Positions 1-9,414 of a DNA stretch of 64,000 bases are shown piece by piece (the stretch's first letter is position 1; each line of letters opens with the position of its first letter). The notes below the pieces were generated by a model that was given only the letters and a program-made list of their open reading frames with translations, did no database searches and was not told where the DNA came from. The translations under genes and the position numbers were made by a program. The stretch lies in the NCBI GenBank assembly GCA_003598175.1, contig QZKN01000029.1, forward strand, positions 1 to 64,000, written 5' to 3'. Origin of the DNA: Candidatus Omnitrophota bacterium (GTDB lineage: Bacteria; Hinthialibacterota; Hinthialibacteria; Hinthialibacterales; Hinthialibacteraceae).

Positions 1-85
1 CCGCCCCGACGACAGGAATTTTCATATAAATCCGATCTGGTTCGTTCACGGTGCAATGCATTCCACAAACTGAGGAGGCGTAACC

Positions 86-1534
86 ATGACCAATGTAAAA
101 TCCGATTTCAATTCTTTTTCCCGCCGAACGTTCCTGGCCGGTTGTTCCACCTGCGCGATTGCATCGGCGGCGGTTCATGCCGCCTCGTCGCTCTCCACCC
201 TTACACGCGATGAACTGATCCCAAACGTCAAAACCAAAGTCCGAATCGTCTATTCCCATTCAAATCCGGAAACGCCGATCTGGCCGAATATCGGATACGA
301 TTTCGAGGCCAGAAAAAAAGAACTGACGCGACAATTGCAGGACGCCTGCCCGGAAATCGAATTCCTACCGGTCACGATTCAAAGCGAAGAGCAGGTCAAA
401 CAACTGCTGGAAAATGACCGGGATATCGACGGGTATGTTTGTTTCATTCTCGGTCTCGGTGAAGGACTCGTCAGCCCGCGAACCATCCTCGATTCCGGCA
501 GACCGGTGGTTTTGGCGGATGACTTATATGGAGGAACGGGGCGATTTCTTGGCGAATACGGCCGCGCTTATCGCAATGGATTGAAAGTCGTGGGAATTTC
601 CTCCTCCAACATTCGCGACGTGGCGGACGCGGCTCGTTGTTTTGCGGCCATGAAAAAATTGAAACATTCCAAAATATTGGATTTCACCCTAAGAGAAAAA
701 GATCGGCTGTGGGGCAACGCCAAAATCGAAGATTTCGAAAACCTTTATGGAACGAAAATCGAAGTGCTGAAAGCCGACGTTTTAAACGAAGCTTACAATC
801 ATGCAAATCAGGAGCAGGCGCAGGCATGGGCAAAACAGTGGATTCGCAAAGCCCGCAAAGTCGTGGAGCCGTCGGAAGAAGAGATCATCAAATCCGCCGC
901 CATGTATCTCGCATTGCAGAATCTTTTGCGAAAACACGGCGCTCAGGCGGTTGCCATCGATTGTCTGGGACTTTTTTACAGCCAGAACATGTTCGCCTAC
1001 CCCTGCCTGGGATTCTTCCAATTGAATAATGACGGTCTCATCGGCGCCTGCGAAAGCGATTTGTTCTCAACCATCACCATGCTGATTATGAATTATCTGA
1101 TCGAGAAACCCGGTTACATCTCCGATCCCGTGATCGACGTATCGAAGAACCAAATTATTTATGCCCATTGTGTCGCGATGACCAAAGTGCATGGTTCAAA
1201 GGGAAAAAGTAATCCTTATGATATTCGCGACCATTCGGAAGATCGCAAAGGAGCGGCCATCCGCTCTCTCATGCCGTTGGGTGAAATGACCACGACCCTC
1301 ATTTTTCGGCCCGACAAGAAGATTGTCGTTATGCATCGAGGCAAAACGGTTGAAAATATCGACGAAGATAAGGCCTGCCGAACAAAATTGGCCGTCGAAT
1401 TGGACGGTGACATCCAAAAATTACTAAAAGGTTGGGATCATGGATGGCATCGCGTCACGTTTTACGGCGATCATCAACGCATCGTGGAACAATTCGCCGC
1501 GCTGAATGGGATTGAAGTGATCCGGGAAGCGTGA
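86..1534 (+). CDS. Tat-exported sugar isomerase-like protein (FucI/AraA-related)
   Basis: The 482-residue product starts with a twin-arginine signal (SRRTFLAG, residues 12-19, then a small-residue hydrophobic stretch to about 35), so a folded protein is probably exported. The remainder resembles the L-fucose/L-arabinose isomerase-like fold: an N-terminal Rossmann-like half, and a C-terminal half with the ACESD segment and the DGDIQKLLKGWDHGWHRV tail typical of that superfamily. The start is supported by a GAGGAG box 8-9 nt upstream. True sugar isomerases are cytoplasmic and export of a relative is unusual, so catalysis is uncertain. It stands alone, 82 nt before the histidine kinase gene. Family confidence is good; substrate unknown. 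Confidence 0.65.
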   Translation: MTNVKSDFNSFSRRTFLAGCSTCAIASAAVHAASSLSTLTRDELIPNVKTKVRIVYSHSNPETPIWPNIGYDFEARKKELTRQLQDACPEIEFLPVTIQSEEQVKQLLENDRDIDGYVCFILGLGEGLVSPRTILDSGRPVVLADDLYGGTGRFLGEYGRAYRNGLKVVGISSSNIRDVADAARCFAAMKKLKHSKILDFTLREKDRLWGNAKIEDFENLYGTKIEVLKADVLNEAYNHANQEQAQAWAKQWIRKARKVVEPSEEEIIKSAAMYLALQNLLRKHGAQAVAIDCLGLFYSQNMFAYPCLGFFQLNNDGLIGACESDLFSTITMLIMNYLIEKPGYISDPVIDVSKNQIIYAHCVAMTKVHGSKGKSNPYDIRDHSEDRKGAAIRSLMPLGEMTTTLIFRPDKKIVVMHRGKTVENIDEDKACRTKLAVELDGDIQKLLKGWDHGWHRVTFYGDHQRIVEQFAALNGIEVIREA

Positions 1535-1615
1535 TTCCTCTCTCCGAAAAAAAATTTTGGAATTGGATTAATTTACGATATACTGAATTATAAATCTGAC
1601 TGCAATTGAATCCTT

Positions 1616-3307
1616 ATGGCATCCGAGCGTTTTCTCCAATCTATCGAAGAAGCACTTCAAAAAGGCGAACGTGACAAAGCCCGCTTGATGATCGGTCGGC
1701 TTGAATTGGCGCAACACTGCTATTCCGCTCTCCTGCAACAGGTGAAAGACGCCGTTCTGATTTTTCAACCCCAAACAGGAAAAATTCTTGAGTTCAATGC
1801 GCAAGCGCTCGAAATATTCGCGTATTCCGAAAATGATCTTCCCGATATGTCCATCGAGTCCCTTTTTTCTCGCGACGAAACGGAAACGGCGGAATCGGAT
1901 TATCGGCGCATTTGTTCTGACGAGAAATTCATTGGCAAGGCGATTCCGTTTCTGCGCGGCGACGGCAATCGAATTTTCATCGACGTCACCACGACTCGCA
2001 TCCAACTCGATCAGGAAACGGTGATTCAAGGCATCTTTCGCGATGTGACGGAACGCGTATCCATGCTACGTGAAGCCGAACTACACGCGAAAGAATTGGA
2101 AGAGAAAAACGCGAAACTCGAAGAAGCCCAGCAGCTTCGCTCGGCTTTTCTGGCGACCATCTCTCACGAACTTCGCACTCCGCTGAACGCCATCATCGGC
2201 TACAACTCGTTGCTGGAAGACGGTATTTATGGCCTTCTTAACGAAAAACAGCATAAAGCAGTCCATCGCATCGACCGCAACGCCATACGGCTGCTCAATC
2301 TCATCAATCAATTGTTGCAATTATCCCGCCTGGAAGCCGGCGCTTCCGCCGTTTTCAATGAAAAAACCGATATCGTTCCGTTGATCAAAGATATACTGAA
2401 CGATTATCAAAGCATGGCGGAGGAAAAAGGCCTGACGTTAAGCCTTTCCCATCCTCATCCCGGTGTAACCGTGGTGACGGACGAAAGTAAATTGCAGGAA
2501 ATGATCCGGCAATTGGTTTCTAACGCCGTCAAGTTCACAAATCAAGGATCCATTACGGTGGATATTCAAAAGGATCACGATTTTTGCACGGTCAAAGTGG
2601 CAGACAGTGGTCCCGGAATCAAACCGGAACAGCGGGACGAGATTTTCGAACTCTTTCGTCAGGCCGACGCCTCGTTCACGCGCCGACATGAAGGCGCGGG
2701 GCTGGGTTTGGCCATCGTTCGGCGTCTCGCCGATTTGTTGAAAATCCGCGTGGAATTGGAAAGCGAACCCCAGAAAGGCTCGCAATTCAAATTCATTATT
2801 CCCCTATCCGAAAAACTTACGGAGATTCAACCGAGATCGGATATTCTTTCTCCTTCCTCCATAAACCGATCTCTATCCGAAGAAACCGAAAGCGCGGAAT
2901 CCGAAGAGAAACCGAAAACCGCTCTTGTCGTGGATGACGATCCCTATACCGTCGAGTTATTGAGCGAATATCTTGAGACGCAGGGACAATTTCGTGTCTC
3001 CAAAGCGTTTACCGGCATGCACGCCATGATTCACCTGGCTCAAAATCCACCCGATTTGCTGCTGGTCGATTTGCTCATGCCGCACATCAATGGAGAACGA
3101 GTCATCCGCTACTGCCGGGAATTGTGGGGCGCCGATACCGTGCACATTGTTGTCATCACCGGAAAATACCTCGATCCCGATGAATTGCGCGATTTGAAAA
3201 CAAAAGTCGACGCCGTGATTCTCAAAGGCGAGCTTCGCCCGCAAACGTTGAGCGTTGCCCTGCAAAAAATCATTCCTCTCCCTGTTCATGCGCAAGCCGC
3301 ATCGTGA
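1616..3307 (+). CDS. Hybrid sensor histidine kinase with receiver domain
   Basis: This 563-residue protein has no evident membrane segment, so it is probably a cytoplasmic sensor. Order of domains: PAS at about residues 35-145, a coiled linker at 145-175, a HisKA dimerisation helix with the phospho-acceptor His184 in SHELRTPLN, an ATP-binding domain (DSGPGIK and GAGLGLAIV boxes) at about 285-400, and a C-terminal receiver at about 435-555 with the acidic VVDDDP pocket and phospho-acceptor Asp485 in LLVDLLMP. The ligand cannot be read. No DNA-binding response regulator is adjacent, so output may pass through its own receiver or a distant partner. No clear ribosome binding site precedes the ATG. 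Confidence 0.93.
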   Translation: MASERFLQSIEEALQKGERDKARLMIGRLELAQHCYSALLQQVKDAVLIFQPQTGKILEFNAQALEIFAYSENDLPDMSIESLFSRDETETAESDYRRICSDEKFIGKAIPFLRGDGNRIFIDVTTTRIQLDQETVIQGIFRDVTERVSMLREAELHAKELEEKNAKLEEAQQLRSAFLATISHELRTPLNAIIGYNSLLEDGIYGLLNEKQHKAVHRIDRNAIRLLNLINQLLQLSRLEAGASAVFNEKTDIVPLIKDILNDYQSMAEEKGLTLSLSHPHPGVTVVTDESKLQEMIRQLVSNAVKFTNQGSITVDIQKDHDFCTVKVADSGPGIKPEQRDEIFELFRQADASFTRRHEGAGLGLAIVRRLADLLKIRVELESEPQKGSQFKFIIPLSEKLTEIQPRSDILSPSSINRSLSEETESAESEEKPKTALVVDDDPYTVELLSEYLETQGQFRVSKAFTGMHAMIHLAQNPPDLLLVDLLMPHINGERVIRYCRELWGADTVHIVVITGKYLDPDELRDLKTKVDAVILKGELRPQTLSVALQKIIPLPVHAQAAS

Positions 3308-3397
3308 ACTCATTCCATCCTTTCCATGTTGGCCCATTTATTGCTTTTTATTCAGTTAACAGATTGGAATTTTTAAAATCCATGTGGAGTTGAAATC

Positions 3398-3664
3398 ATG
3401 CAGGGCATAAACTGGACTTCTTTCGACAAATTGTTTCACATCGTCTCCTCCGCCGAGGGGATCACGGACAGGCGATTCGACTTGAATCAGCACGATTTGT
3501 TTAGCAATTTAACGGAAAAACGAGATGAACTCGAACAACAATATCATCGATTTCTTCAATCCGACGAGGGTGATATTCTTGAGGAATACGAGCGTTTGCA
3601 GCAGATTCACAGTGAACTGATGGATTGTTATAAACAAATACCTCACAAAAAACAATATGCTTGA
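3398..3664 (+). CDS. Small hypothetical protein
   Basis: An 88-residue protein with no family I recognise. It is rich in charged and aromatic residues. Residues 35-80 (EKRDELEQQYHRFLQ onward) look like a continuous amphipathic helix, possibly a coiled coil. There is no signal peptide or membrane segment. A GTGGAG sequence lies 7 nt before the ATG. It sits 90 nt downstream of the hybrid kinase on the same strand and could be cotranscribed, but nothing else links the two. Confidence 0.5.
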   Translation: MQGINWTSFDKLFHIVSSAEGITDRRFDLNQHDLFSNLTEKRDELEQQYHRFLQSDEGDILEEYERLQQIHSELMDCYKQIPHKKQYA

Positions 3665-3810
3665 AACCACTTGCGCTTTCATTTTGAGAAATCGAATCTC
3701 ACATTCACAAAAAATACAATTGTTGATTCCCCTTTTCATTCATTCCAGGATCGTGCAGACAGGATGTTCTCCCCTCATTTTTCGCCGGCATGACACAAAA
3801 ATAACAATCC

Positions 3811-3857
3811 TTACAAGCAGTAACTCAGGCTGTTACACGGTTACAACGCAGTAACTC
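3811..3857. repeat. Pair of 16-17 bp direct repeats
   Basis: Two copies of TTACAA(C)GCAGTAACTC lie at 3811-3826 and 3841-3857, 30 bp apart or about three helical turns. They fall between the converging 3' ends of the small protein gene and the GH-like gene. A protein-binding site is possible, but no promoter is seen beside them. Confidence 0.35.
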
Positions 3858-3914
3858 GATTCTCTACGAAATGGAAGAAGTCCGCGGCAATATTCACTTG
3901 TTTGCAATGGAAAA

Positions 3915-6503
3915 TCATCGAAAACCGTAATACGTTTTGCGATCGTGTTTCACGATCAGGCAGGTTTCATTTTTGTTCAAATCCGGATAATAGTGCTGCG
4001 CCAAAAAATCCGGTCCGGTGGCGACAAAACCCATCGGCGGAAGAGCGGTTCTACCGAAGACATAATCCTGGGGTCCGTAATTCACAATGGCCATCCATTC
4101 GTCCCCGAATTCCGAATATTCAACGGAAAGGTCGTCTTTTAGATAGCGATGATCCGTCATGGGCAGCGTGGCGACCCCTTCGGCAAAGGGCGATAGAAAT
4201 TCGTACGTGTTTTTAATAAAACGGTCCACAACATGTTTTCCGCGTCCCCACCCTCCATCGCCCTGAGCAAAACAGAAGTTGGGATCGGAAAAGTCCGGTT
4301 CGGGAATTTCCGTTTCCCAATAACGGCGAGGAGCGATCTCATAAAGCGGCATGGAGCCATACACCAAATTGTTGAGAATCAACCGCGCGTCACCCAAACC
4401 GGCGCGATCCCCTTGATGGGAGAACAGGATGACACAGTCGCCGAAAACGAGAGGAAATAAGGGAATTCGCATGGCGCCCGGTTCGGGAAAATCCTGTATC
4501 AATGGCTTACCGCTCAGGATTCCTTCAAAATAGTGAGAAACCGGCACGCCGAATTCAAATCCGGTTTCCGAGCCGTGAATTCCGAAAAGATCGGCTGTAT
4601 AACGGCTTAATTCCAGCTTATACGCAAGATCGTCTTCCACCGTTAGGGGAAAAACCGGATCAAAGGATTGATAAAGAGGAGTCGCATAAGTCGTATCGAT
4701 AAAATAGGCGTTGGGATTGAATATTTTCCGAACCTCCGGCAGGTTTATTTTGGCGAATTCAAGCCCGTGATTTGACGCCGTCAACCATGCCTGTCCTCCC
4801 GCCCATATCCCCCCTTTCATGCGTTCGCCGTTGGCATCCATCATGACTTTCGCCGGATCCCACGACGGAGAATTCTCGTATATATCCTGATAATTATCGT
4901 GCAATCCGAATAACCAGTTGTACGATTGGATCTTGCTGGAAATACGGCGCACTCCTTCATCGCCGCCGATTTCCGGCGCGGTGGGAAGGATATCGGGATG
5001 CTGGTTGTCGTATCCGCGATGAATCCATCCGGCCAGGACAAAAAGAGCTTTCTTGATATGCAAGTCATCGTGAAGATGCTTTGCCAACGCGAGACAATCG
5101 TGTTCGGTGAAATGGTTATGAACCGTTTCCTCCGGTTTTCCTTCGGCGGAAACGGACTGTCTGCGTACACACACGAACGGCTTGAATTCCGGCGCTCCGA
5201 ATAGTTTATCCAGATGGGGAGAGCGACGCGCCTTTTGTTTTAACGTAACCAACGTTCCATTTTCTTTCGCTCGTTCCCGATAGGCACTCGCAAGATCGAC
5301 GTAAGAATTTCCTCTTACAAGGTCCAAACGAAAAGAACCGTTTGCTCTGTTGCTGCGCAGGCCGACAGAGACGATTTGCCTCCCCGGCCATGCCTTGTCG
5401 GAGACCAATCGTGATCGATAGATCGCCGTCATGCCGAGTTCGTTCCACGAAAGAAGCGCGGAATCGTGTTCCCGCAGGATTCCCGCCATCGGCATGTGTA
5501 AACCGCCCCATCCCTCATACGTGCCATACGTGTTTGTCAACTCGATGCCGCTGTCGGCCTTAAAATATTGTCCGATCAGTCGCGAAATGATAGCTCCTCC
5601 GCCTTGTGTTTCCGTGGTCCACAACAGCGGATCGAATTCAATTTCATCAATTTGCCATCCTTTGCCTGCGGTCCATCCCCAAACCAATGAAGGTCCGTTC
5701 CGCTCAATTCGAATCGTCACGGTCAAAACCGTGCTGCCGTTCCAATCGTTGGCTAACACGCATTGCCGACTGTCCGACCGCATGATTCGCATTGATGAAA
5801 GAGGCAATCGCACGCGCTCGTTTCCGTTGGTCGCGGAAACAATGCCGAATCCGGATGCATTCGGTGGACTTTGCCAGATCATTCCGGTTCGCGCATTTTT
5901 GATTAAAAAACATCCGCTCTCCGGTTGAAGACGAAACTGAATTTCATCGCTGTCCAACCGCACCAATGGTTCTTGATGGAATCGTCGCAACAGATTAACG
6001 ACTCGTTCGGCGGTTTCCGACTCCGGCAACGGCGTAATTTGTGGGAGAACTGGCGGGATGGCCTGTTTCGAGACCGTCAGTTTGATGGGAAGATACACAT
6101 CCAGACTGCGCTCGCCATTCAACGGATTCCAGAATCCCACATGAACGAAATAATCCCCTTCCGGCGTATCTTCCGGAATTTGTAATGCAAAAGGACCATC
6201 GGTCATTTCCGTTTCAGGCATCCAATAGGTGGTCGAATAAGGAGCATTGTGATCGTGTTGACAGCAAATGGAGGCGCAGGATTTTTTCGATTCTATATGG
6301 AGAAAAACCATTTCATTGGCCTTGGTCATCTCATTTCCCCGATTCCTGAAAAGAAATTCACAGTGAACAAACGAGCCGGGAGCGACCTGTTGGGGAGAGA
6401 GGGAATACGAGACGAGTTCAGGTTGAAATGTGGAAAAGGCGATTGTGGATTCAAAAAGCAAGGACGATAAAAAAACAAGATGAAATAATCGATGGCATCG
6501 CAT
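3915..6503 (-). CDS. Large secreted glycoside-hydrolase-like protein (DUF5696/GH101-type TIM barrel)
   Basis: An 862-residue exported protein with a signal peptide at about residues 1-23. Residues 25-150 look like an immunoglobulin-like beta domain (NRGNEM, EGDYFVHVGFWNP). A galactose-mutarotase-like beta-sandwich follows (about 180-430), then a TIM-barrel region with LFVLAGWIHRGYD, FGLHDNYQD, YFIDTTYATPLY and GSETGFEFG, resembling the DUF5696 / GH101-GH129 group. Acidic residues lie at the ends of predicted barrel strands (Asp in FIDTT, Glu in SETG), as in retaining glycosidases. A strong AAAGGAG box 9 nt before the ATG fixes the start. It likely acts on complex polysaccharide or mucin-type glycan, but the substrate is not deducible. 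Confidence 0.6.
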   Translation of the reverse strand: MRCHRLFHLVFLSSLLFESTIAFSTFQPELVSYSLSPQQVAPGSFVHCEFLFRNRGNEMTKANEMVFLHIESKKSCASICCQHDHNAPYSTTYWMPETEMTDGPFALQIPEDTPEGDYFVHVGFWNPLNGERSLDVYLPIKLTVSKQAIPPVLPQITPLPESETAERVVNLLRRFHQEPLVRLDSDEIQFRLQPESGCFLIKNARTGMIWQSPPNASGFGIVSATNGNERVRLPLSSMRIMRSDSRQCVLANDWNGSTVLTVTIRIERNGPSLVWGWTAGKGWQIDEIEFDPLLWTTETQGGGAIISRLIGQYFKADSGIELTNTYGTYEGWGGLHMPMAGILREHDSALLSWNELGMTAIYRSRLVSDKAWPGRQIVSVGLRSNRANGSFRLDLVRGNSYVDLASAYRERAKENGTLVTLKQKARRSPHLDKLFGAPEFKPFVCVRRQSVSAEGKPEETVHNHFTEHDCLALAKHLHDDLHIKKALFVLAGWIHRGYDNQHPDILPTAPEIGGDEGVRRISSKIQSYNWLFGLHDNYQDIYENSPSWDPAKVMMDANGERMKGGIWAGGQAWLTASNHGLEFAKINLPEVRKIFNPNAYFIDTTYATPLYQSFDPVFPLTVEDDLAYKLELSRYTADLFGIHGSETGFEFGVPVSHYFEGILSGKPLIQDFPEPGAMRIPLFPLVFGDCVILFSHQGDRAGLGDARLILNNLVYGSMPLYEIAPRRYWETEIPEPDFSDPNFCFAQGDGGWGRGKHVVDRFIKNTYEFLSPFAEGVATLPMTDHRYLKDDLSVEYSEFGDEWMAIVNYGPQDYVFGRTALPPMGFVATGPDFLAQHYYPDLNKNETCLIVKHDRKTYYGFR

Positions 6504-6972
6504 ACACCCATCTCCTTTTGTCGGTAATTACTGTCCAAAACCATTACGGCAATGCAATACTGTCAGGCAATTTAACTTGACGTCATTTCCCATCAAATCC
6601 ACAACCGTAAGCTGATCGTTCTATTCATAAATGCAACGAGCCGGATGGCGCAAATCACATCGTATTTGTTTGCATATAACCAAATCAACCTTGAAAAGGA
6701 GACGGTACTTTTGCATTGAAAAATGAGATTATTGCACAAACGTGGACAAAAATCATCCTTCTGATACGGCATCGGGGGAAAGAAAATCAAAAAAAGGAAA
6801 ATGAAAATCCGATCACGGCGCCGCCGGCTGCCGCGACCTGGACGCACTCCCCATCGCCTGCATCACCGACTCCATTTCCATTTCCTTTTCCCGCACTGAC
6901 TCCTATTTCCGGATCACAAAATAGGATTAAATAGAAGATCGGATGAAATCGATTGCAAAAAGGAATACGCAC
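6504..6972. other. Divergent intergenic region without a convincing gene
   Basis: This 469-bp gap separates the divergent GH-like and NamZ-like genes and should hold both promoters. I could not pick out a well-spaced pair of promoter boxes. A Pro/Thr-rich open stretch at 6716-6934 has low-complexity composition and an AAAAGGAG box too far from its start, so I do not call it a gene. Confidence 0.4.
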
Positions 6973-8268
6973 ATGATCGGAAAATCAGGCAACCGTTCCA
7001 TAGCATTCCCAATTATAGGGATTGGCATTTTTTTCGGATTTCTGTTGTTTACGGCGGAAGGGAGCGCTCAAGTGAAACTCGGATTGGAAAACCTGCTTGA
7101 AAATCACCTCGATCTCATTAAAGGAAAGAGCATCGGAATCATCGCCAACCATACGTCGCTCGACGCACAGGGACGACACCTATTCCATCTCCTGTCCGGG
7201 CAAGCGAGAGTCGCAGCGGTTTTTGGCCCCGAACACGGCTTTACGGGGAATGTGGAAGATGGAGCAACCATTTCCAATACGTTTATGCAAAACATAAAGG
7301 ATGGAGCGAACCACGTTCCTCCCTTTATGATCGATATCCCGCTTTACAGCCTTTATGGTGAATTCCGAACCCCCACGGCCAACATGCTGAAACAGGTGGA
7401 TGTATTGATTTATGATATTCAGGACGTGGGAGTCAAATTTTATACCTACATATCCAATCTTTTTCTCGCCATGAGCGCGGCGAAACGGGAAGGGATTCCC
7501 ATTCTCGTTCTCGATCGCCCCAATCCGATCAGTGCGGCGATCGTGGAAGGGGCGATCACCAATCCGGTGTATTGCAGCTTCGTCAGCGCCATTCCACTTC
7601 CCATCCGTTATGGCATGACCGTGGGCGAATTGGCGAAGTTGTTCAATCAGGAATCGTATGCCGGATTTTCCCTCGGGGCGGATTTGACCGTCATTCCGAT
7701 GATCGGGTATAAACGTGAGATGTGGTACGACGAAACCGGATTGCCGTGGACGCCCACTTCGCCCAACATGCCCACGTTGGAAACCGCCGTGATCTATCCG
7801 GGAACCTGCCTGTTCGAAGGCGTCAATCTGTCCGAAGGCCGCGGCACGGAGTCGCCCTTCCTGACCGTCGGCGCGCCGTTTATCGATGGCGAGATGTGGT
7901 TGGAGGAACTGCCAAAAGATACGCTGGCCGGCATGAAGGTGGAACCAACCACGTTTACCCCCATAAAAATCGCGGGAAAAGTCAATCGTCCCAAATTCAT
8001 GGATAAAAAGTGCCAGGGATTGCACATCCAAATTACGGATCGCAGCCAATGCCGCCCGCTCGCTTTTACGATTGCGTCTCTCTGCGCTGCGAGAACTCTT
8101 TATCCGAAACAGTTTGAGACGAATCTCTACCTGGACAAATTGTGGGGCAACGAAGAACTGCGCGCCATGATCATCGAGGGAGCGAATTATCAGGATATAT
8201 TAAAGACAACGGAAGAAGGAATTCAGCGGTTCAAAACCGTGCGGGAAAAGTATTTGATTTATCCATAA
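6973..8268 (+). CDS. NamZ-like exo-beta-N-acetylmuramidase (DUF1343, GH171)
   Basis: A 431-residue secreted protein of the DUF1343 family, whose characterised member NamZ removes MurNAc from the non-reducing ends of peptidoglycan fragments. Visible hallmarks are GIIANHTS, FGPEHGFTG, DVLIYDIQDVGVKFYTYI, LDRPNPI and NLSEGRGTESPF. An upstream in-frame ATG at 6943 exists, but the ATG at 6973 has AAAAGGA 8 nt before it and begins directly with a clean signal peptide, so I prefer it. The product probably works in the periplasm on cell-wall turnover or scavenging. Its 3' end overlaps the convergent CPBP gene by 10 bp. Confidence 0.87.
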   Translation: MIGKSGNRSIAFPIIGIGIFFGFLLFTAEGSAQVKLGLENLLENHLDLIKGKSIGIIANHTSLDAQGRHLFHLLSGQARVAAVFGPEHGFTGNVEDGATISNTFMQNIKDGANHVPPFMIDIPLYSLYGEFRTPTANMLKQVDVLIYDIQDVGVKFYTYISNLFLAMSAAKREGIPILVLDRPNPISAAIVEGAITNPVYCSFVSAIPLPIRYGMTVGELAKLFNQESYAGFSLGADLTVIPMIGYKREMWYDETGLPWTPTSPNMPTLETAVIYPGTCLFEGVNLSEGRGTESPFLTVGAPFIDGEMWLEELPKDTLAGMKVEPTTFTPIKIAGKVNRPKFMDKKCQGLHIQITDRSQCRPLAFTIASLCAARTLYPKQFETNLYLDKLWGNEELRAMIIEGANYQDILKTTEEGIQRFKTVREKYLIYP

Positions 8269-9215
8269 TACGAGCGGTTTGTTTCCGTTTGGCCGGATTC
8301 CCGGGCAATCGGCGCTGTGGTTTTCAGCACTTTCCATCTCAAAATCAAATGCGTGATGGGAAAAATAACAAGCATTCCGACAATGGGAAACACGCCGTCA
8401 AACAATCGGACGCCTCCGATGAAAAAACGATCGTATACGCCGGTTGTATCCCAAATATAGTGAATGACCGTTGCGCCCCAAATCCAACCTCCGTGCAATC
8501 CCGCCGAATACCACAGCGAACCCGTTCGAACCACGCCGTAACACAAAATAAAACCAACCACGAACAATCCAAACGCATTGGGAAACAAGGTAAATTCCGC
8601 GGCCATATTCGATAACATTCGCCCACATAATACGAATCCCGCTGTCCATGCGGCGGGATTTTCAATTTCCTTGATGCCATACCCCTCTAAAAAATGAAGT
8701 GTGGAGAAAATCATACTGGTCATTATTGCGGAACGCACCCATCCCCACCGTTTGGCGAGTGAGACAAAAAGCAATCCACGAAACACATATTCCTCGATTC
8801 CGGCCACGATCGCGCCGCGCAGAAATCCCAGCCAAATCATTTTGGGCAAACGGTGGGATTGCACATCAAGTTTCCAGGCGTCGAGTGCCCCATAAAAACT
8901 GGCCAACGTCAGAAGAAAAAAAACAACTACCGCGAGACCGGCTGACAGATGGTAGAATCCGGCTTTTGACAATCCGAATCCGACTGAAGCCGGATGCTGC
9001 AATTCGATTTGCTTGCGAAATAGAATCAATCCCACCAAAACGGATATCATCCACACCCGCCGAAATACCCGGGCCGGCGGGTAATCGAGCCAATCGACGT
9101 TCGTGACCACCGACCACACCACGGGAAACAGAATGCACGCCGTGACGGAGGCGGCAACCAACAGGATTAACACACGAATACAGATGGGAATACGCATAAT
9201 GGGAAAGGATAGCAC
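8259..9215 (-). CDS. CPBP-family intramembrane glutamic protease
   Basis: A 318-residue polytopic membrane protein with about eight hydrophobic segments. It has the CPBP/CAAX-protease signatures: the EEYVFR motif (EExxxR) at the start of a helix, and FSTLHF with the conserved histidine in the next helix. Such proteases process membrane-associated substrates or act in bacteriocin immunity; the target here is unknown. The annotated start is GTG at 9215; an ATG six codons downstream (9197) is a reasonable alternative, and neither has a strong ribosome binding site. The stop overlaps that of the convergent NamZ gene. Confidence 0.85.
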   Translation of the reverse strand: MLSFPIMRIPICIRVLILLVAASVTACILFPVVWSVVTNVDWLDYPPARVFRRVWMISVLVGLILFRKQIELQHPASVGFGLSKAGFYHLSAGLAVVVFFLLTLASFYGALDAWKLDVQSHRLPKMIWLGFLRGAIVAGIEEYVFRGLLFVSLAKRWGWVRSAIMTSMIFSTLHFLEGYGIKEIENPAAWTAGFVLCGRMLSNMAAEFTLFPNAFGLFVVGFILCYGVVRTGSLWYSAGLHGGWIWGATVIHYIWDTTGVYDRFFIGGVRLFDGVFPIVGMLVIFPITHLILRWKVLKTTAPIARESGQTETNRSYYG

Positions 9216-9291
9216 ATCGTGACAATAATTATGATCCCGGCGCAGCCGGTAATTCCGATGTTTTCTTCTCCTCGATTTTTCACAATCCGGC

Positions 9292-9320
9292 TTGCCAGGA
9301 TGAAAAATATGGGTTATGAT
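9292..9320 (+). promoter_or_regulatory. Sigma70-type promoter of candidate sRNA
   Basis: TTGCCA (9292-9297) and TATGAT (9315-9320) are separated by exactly 17 bp, and each hexamer has four or five matches to consensus. Transcription should begin near 9326-9328. No coding gene follows on this strand; a hairpin with a T-tract lies about 35 nt downstream. Confidence 0.6.
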
Positions 9321-9326
9321 AATAGC

Positions 9327-9390
9327 GGATCTGAAAGTTGGGCAGTCCAGCGAGTAGGATCCCCCAGGGCCCTCCGGGGCTCCTTTTCGT
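9327..9390 (+). ncRNA. Candidate small RNA between CPBP and parA-like genes
   Basis: A promoter with 17-bp spacing (9292-9320) is followed after about 30 nt by a GC-rich hairpin and a short T-tract (9357-9387). This defines a transcript of about 60-65 nt in a gap flanked by two minus-strand genes. It matches no RNA family I recognise; the SRP, 6S and RNase P cores are absent. It contains a GGGCAGTCC segment that could pair with the GGGCCC of the terminator stem. A fragment of a longer RNA, or a decoy promoter, cannot be excluded. Confidence 0.4.
9357..9387 (+). terminator. Intrinsic terminator-like hairpin
   Basis: GGATCCCC and GGGGCTCC pair over eight positions with one mismatch around a GC-rich loop, followed by TTTT. 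The orientation is plus, opposite to both neighbouring genes, and fits the candidate sRNA. Confidence 0.5.
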
Positions 9391-9414
9391 TTATAGTCTA
9401 ACTATCCTCTGGCT

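Noticed and set aside
6716-6934. Small Pro/Ser/Thr-rich open frame
   Set aside because: Low complexity, TTG start and a distant ribosome binding site; likely non-coding.
7180-8049. Long minus-strand open frame (289 codons) opposite the NamZ gene
   Set aside because: The plus-strand protein has clear DUF1343 motifs; the antisense frame shows no family pattern.
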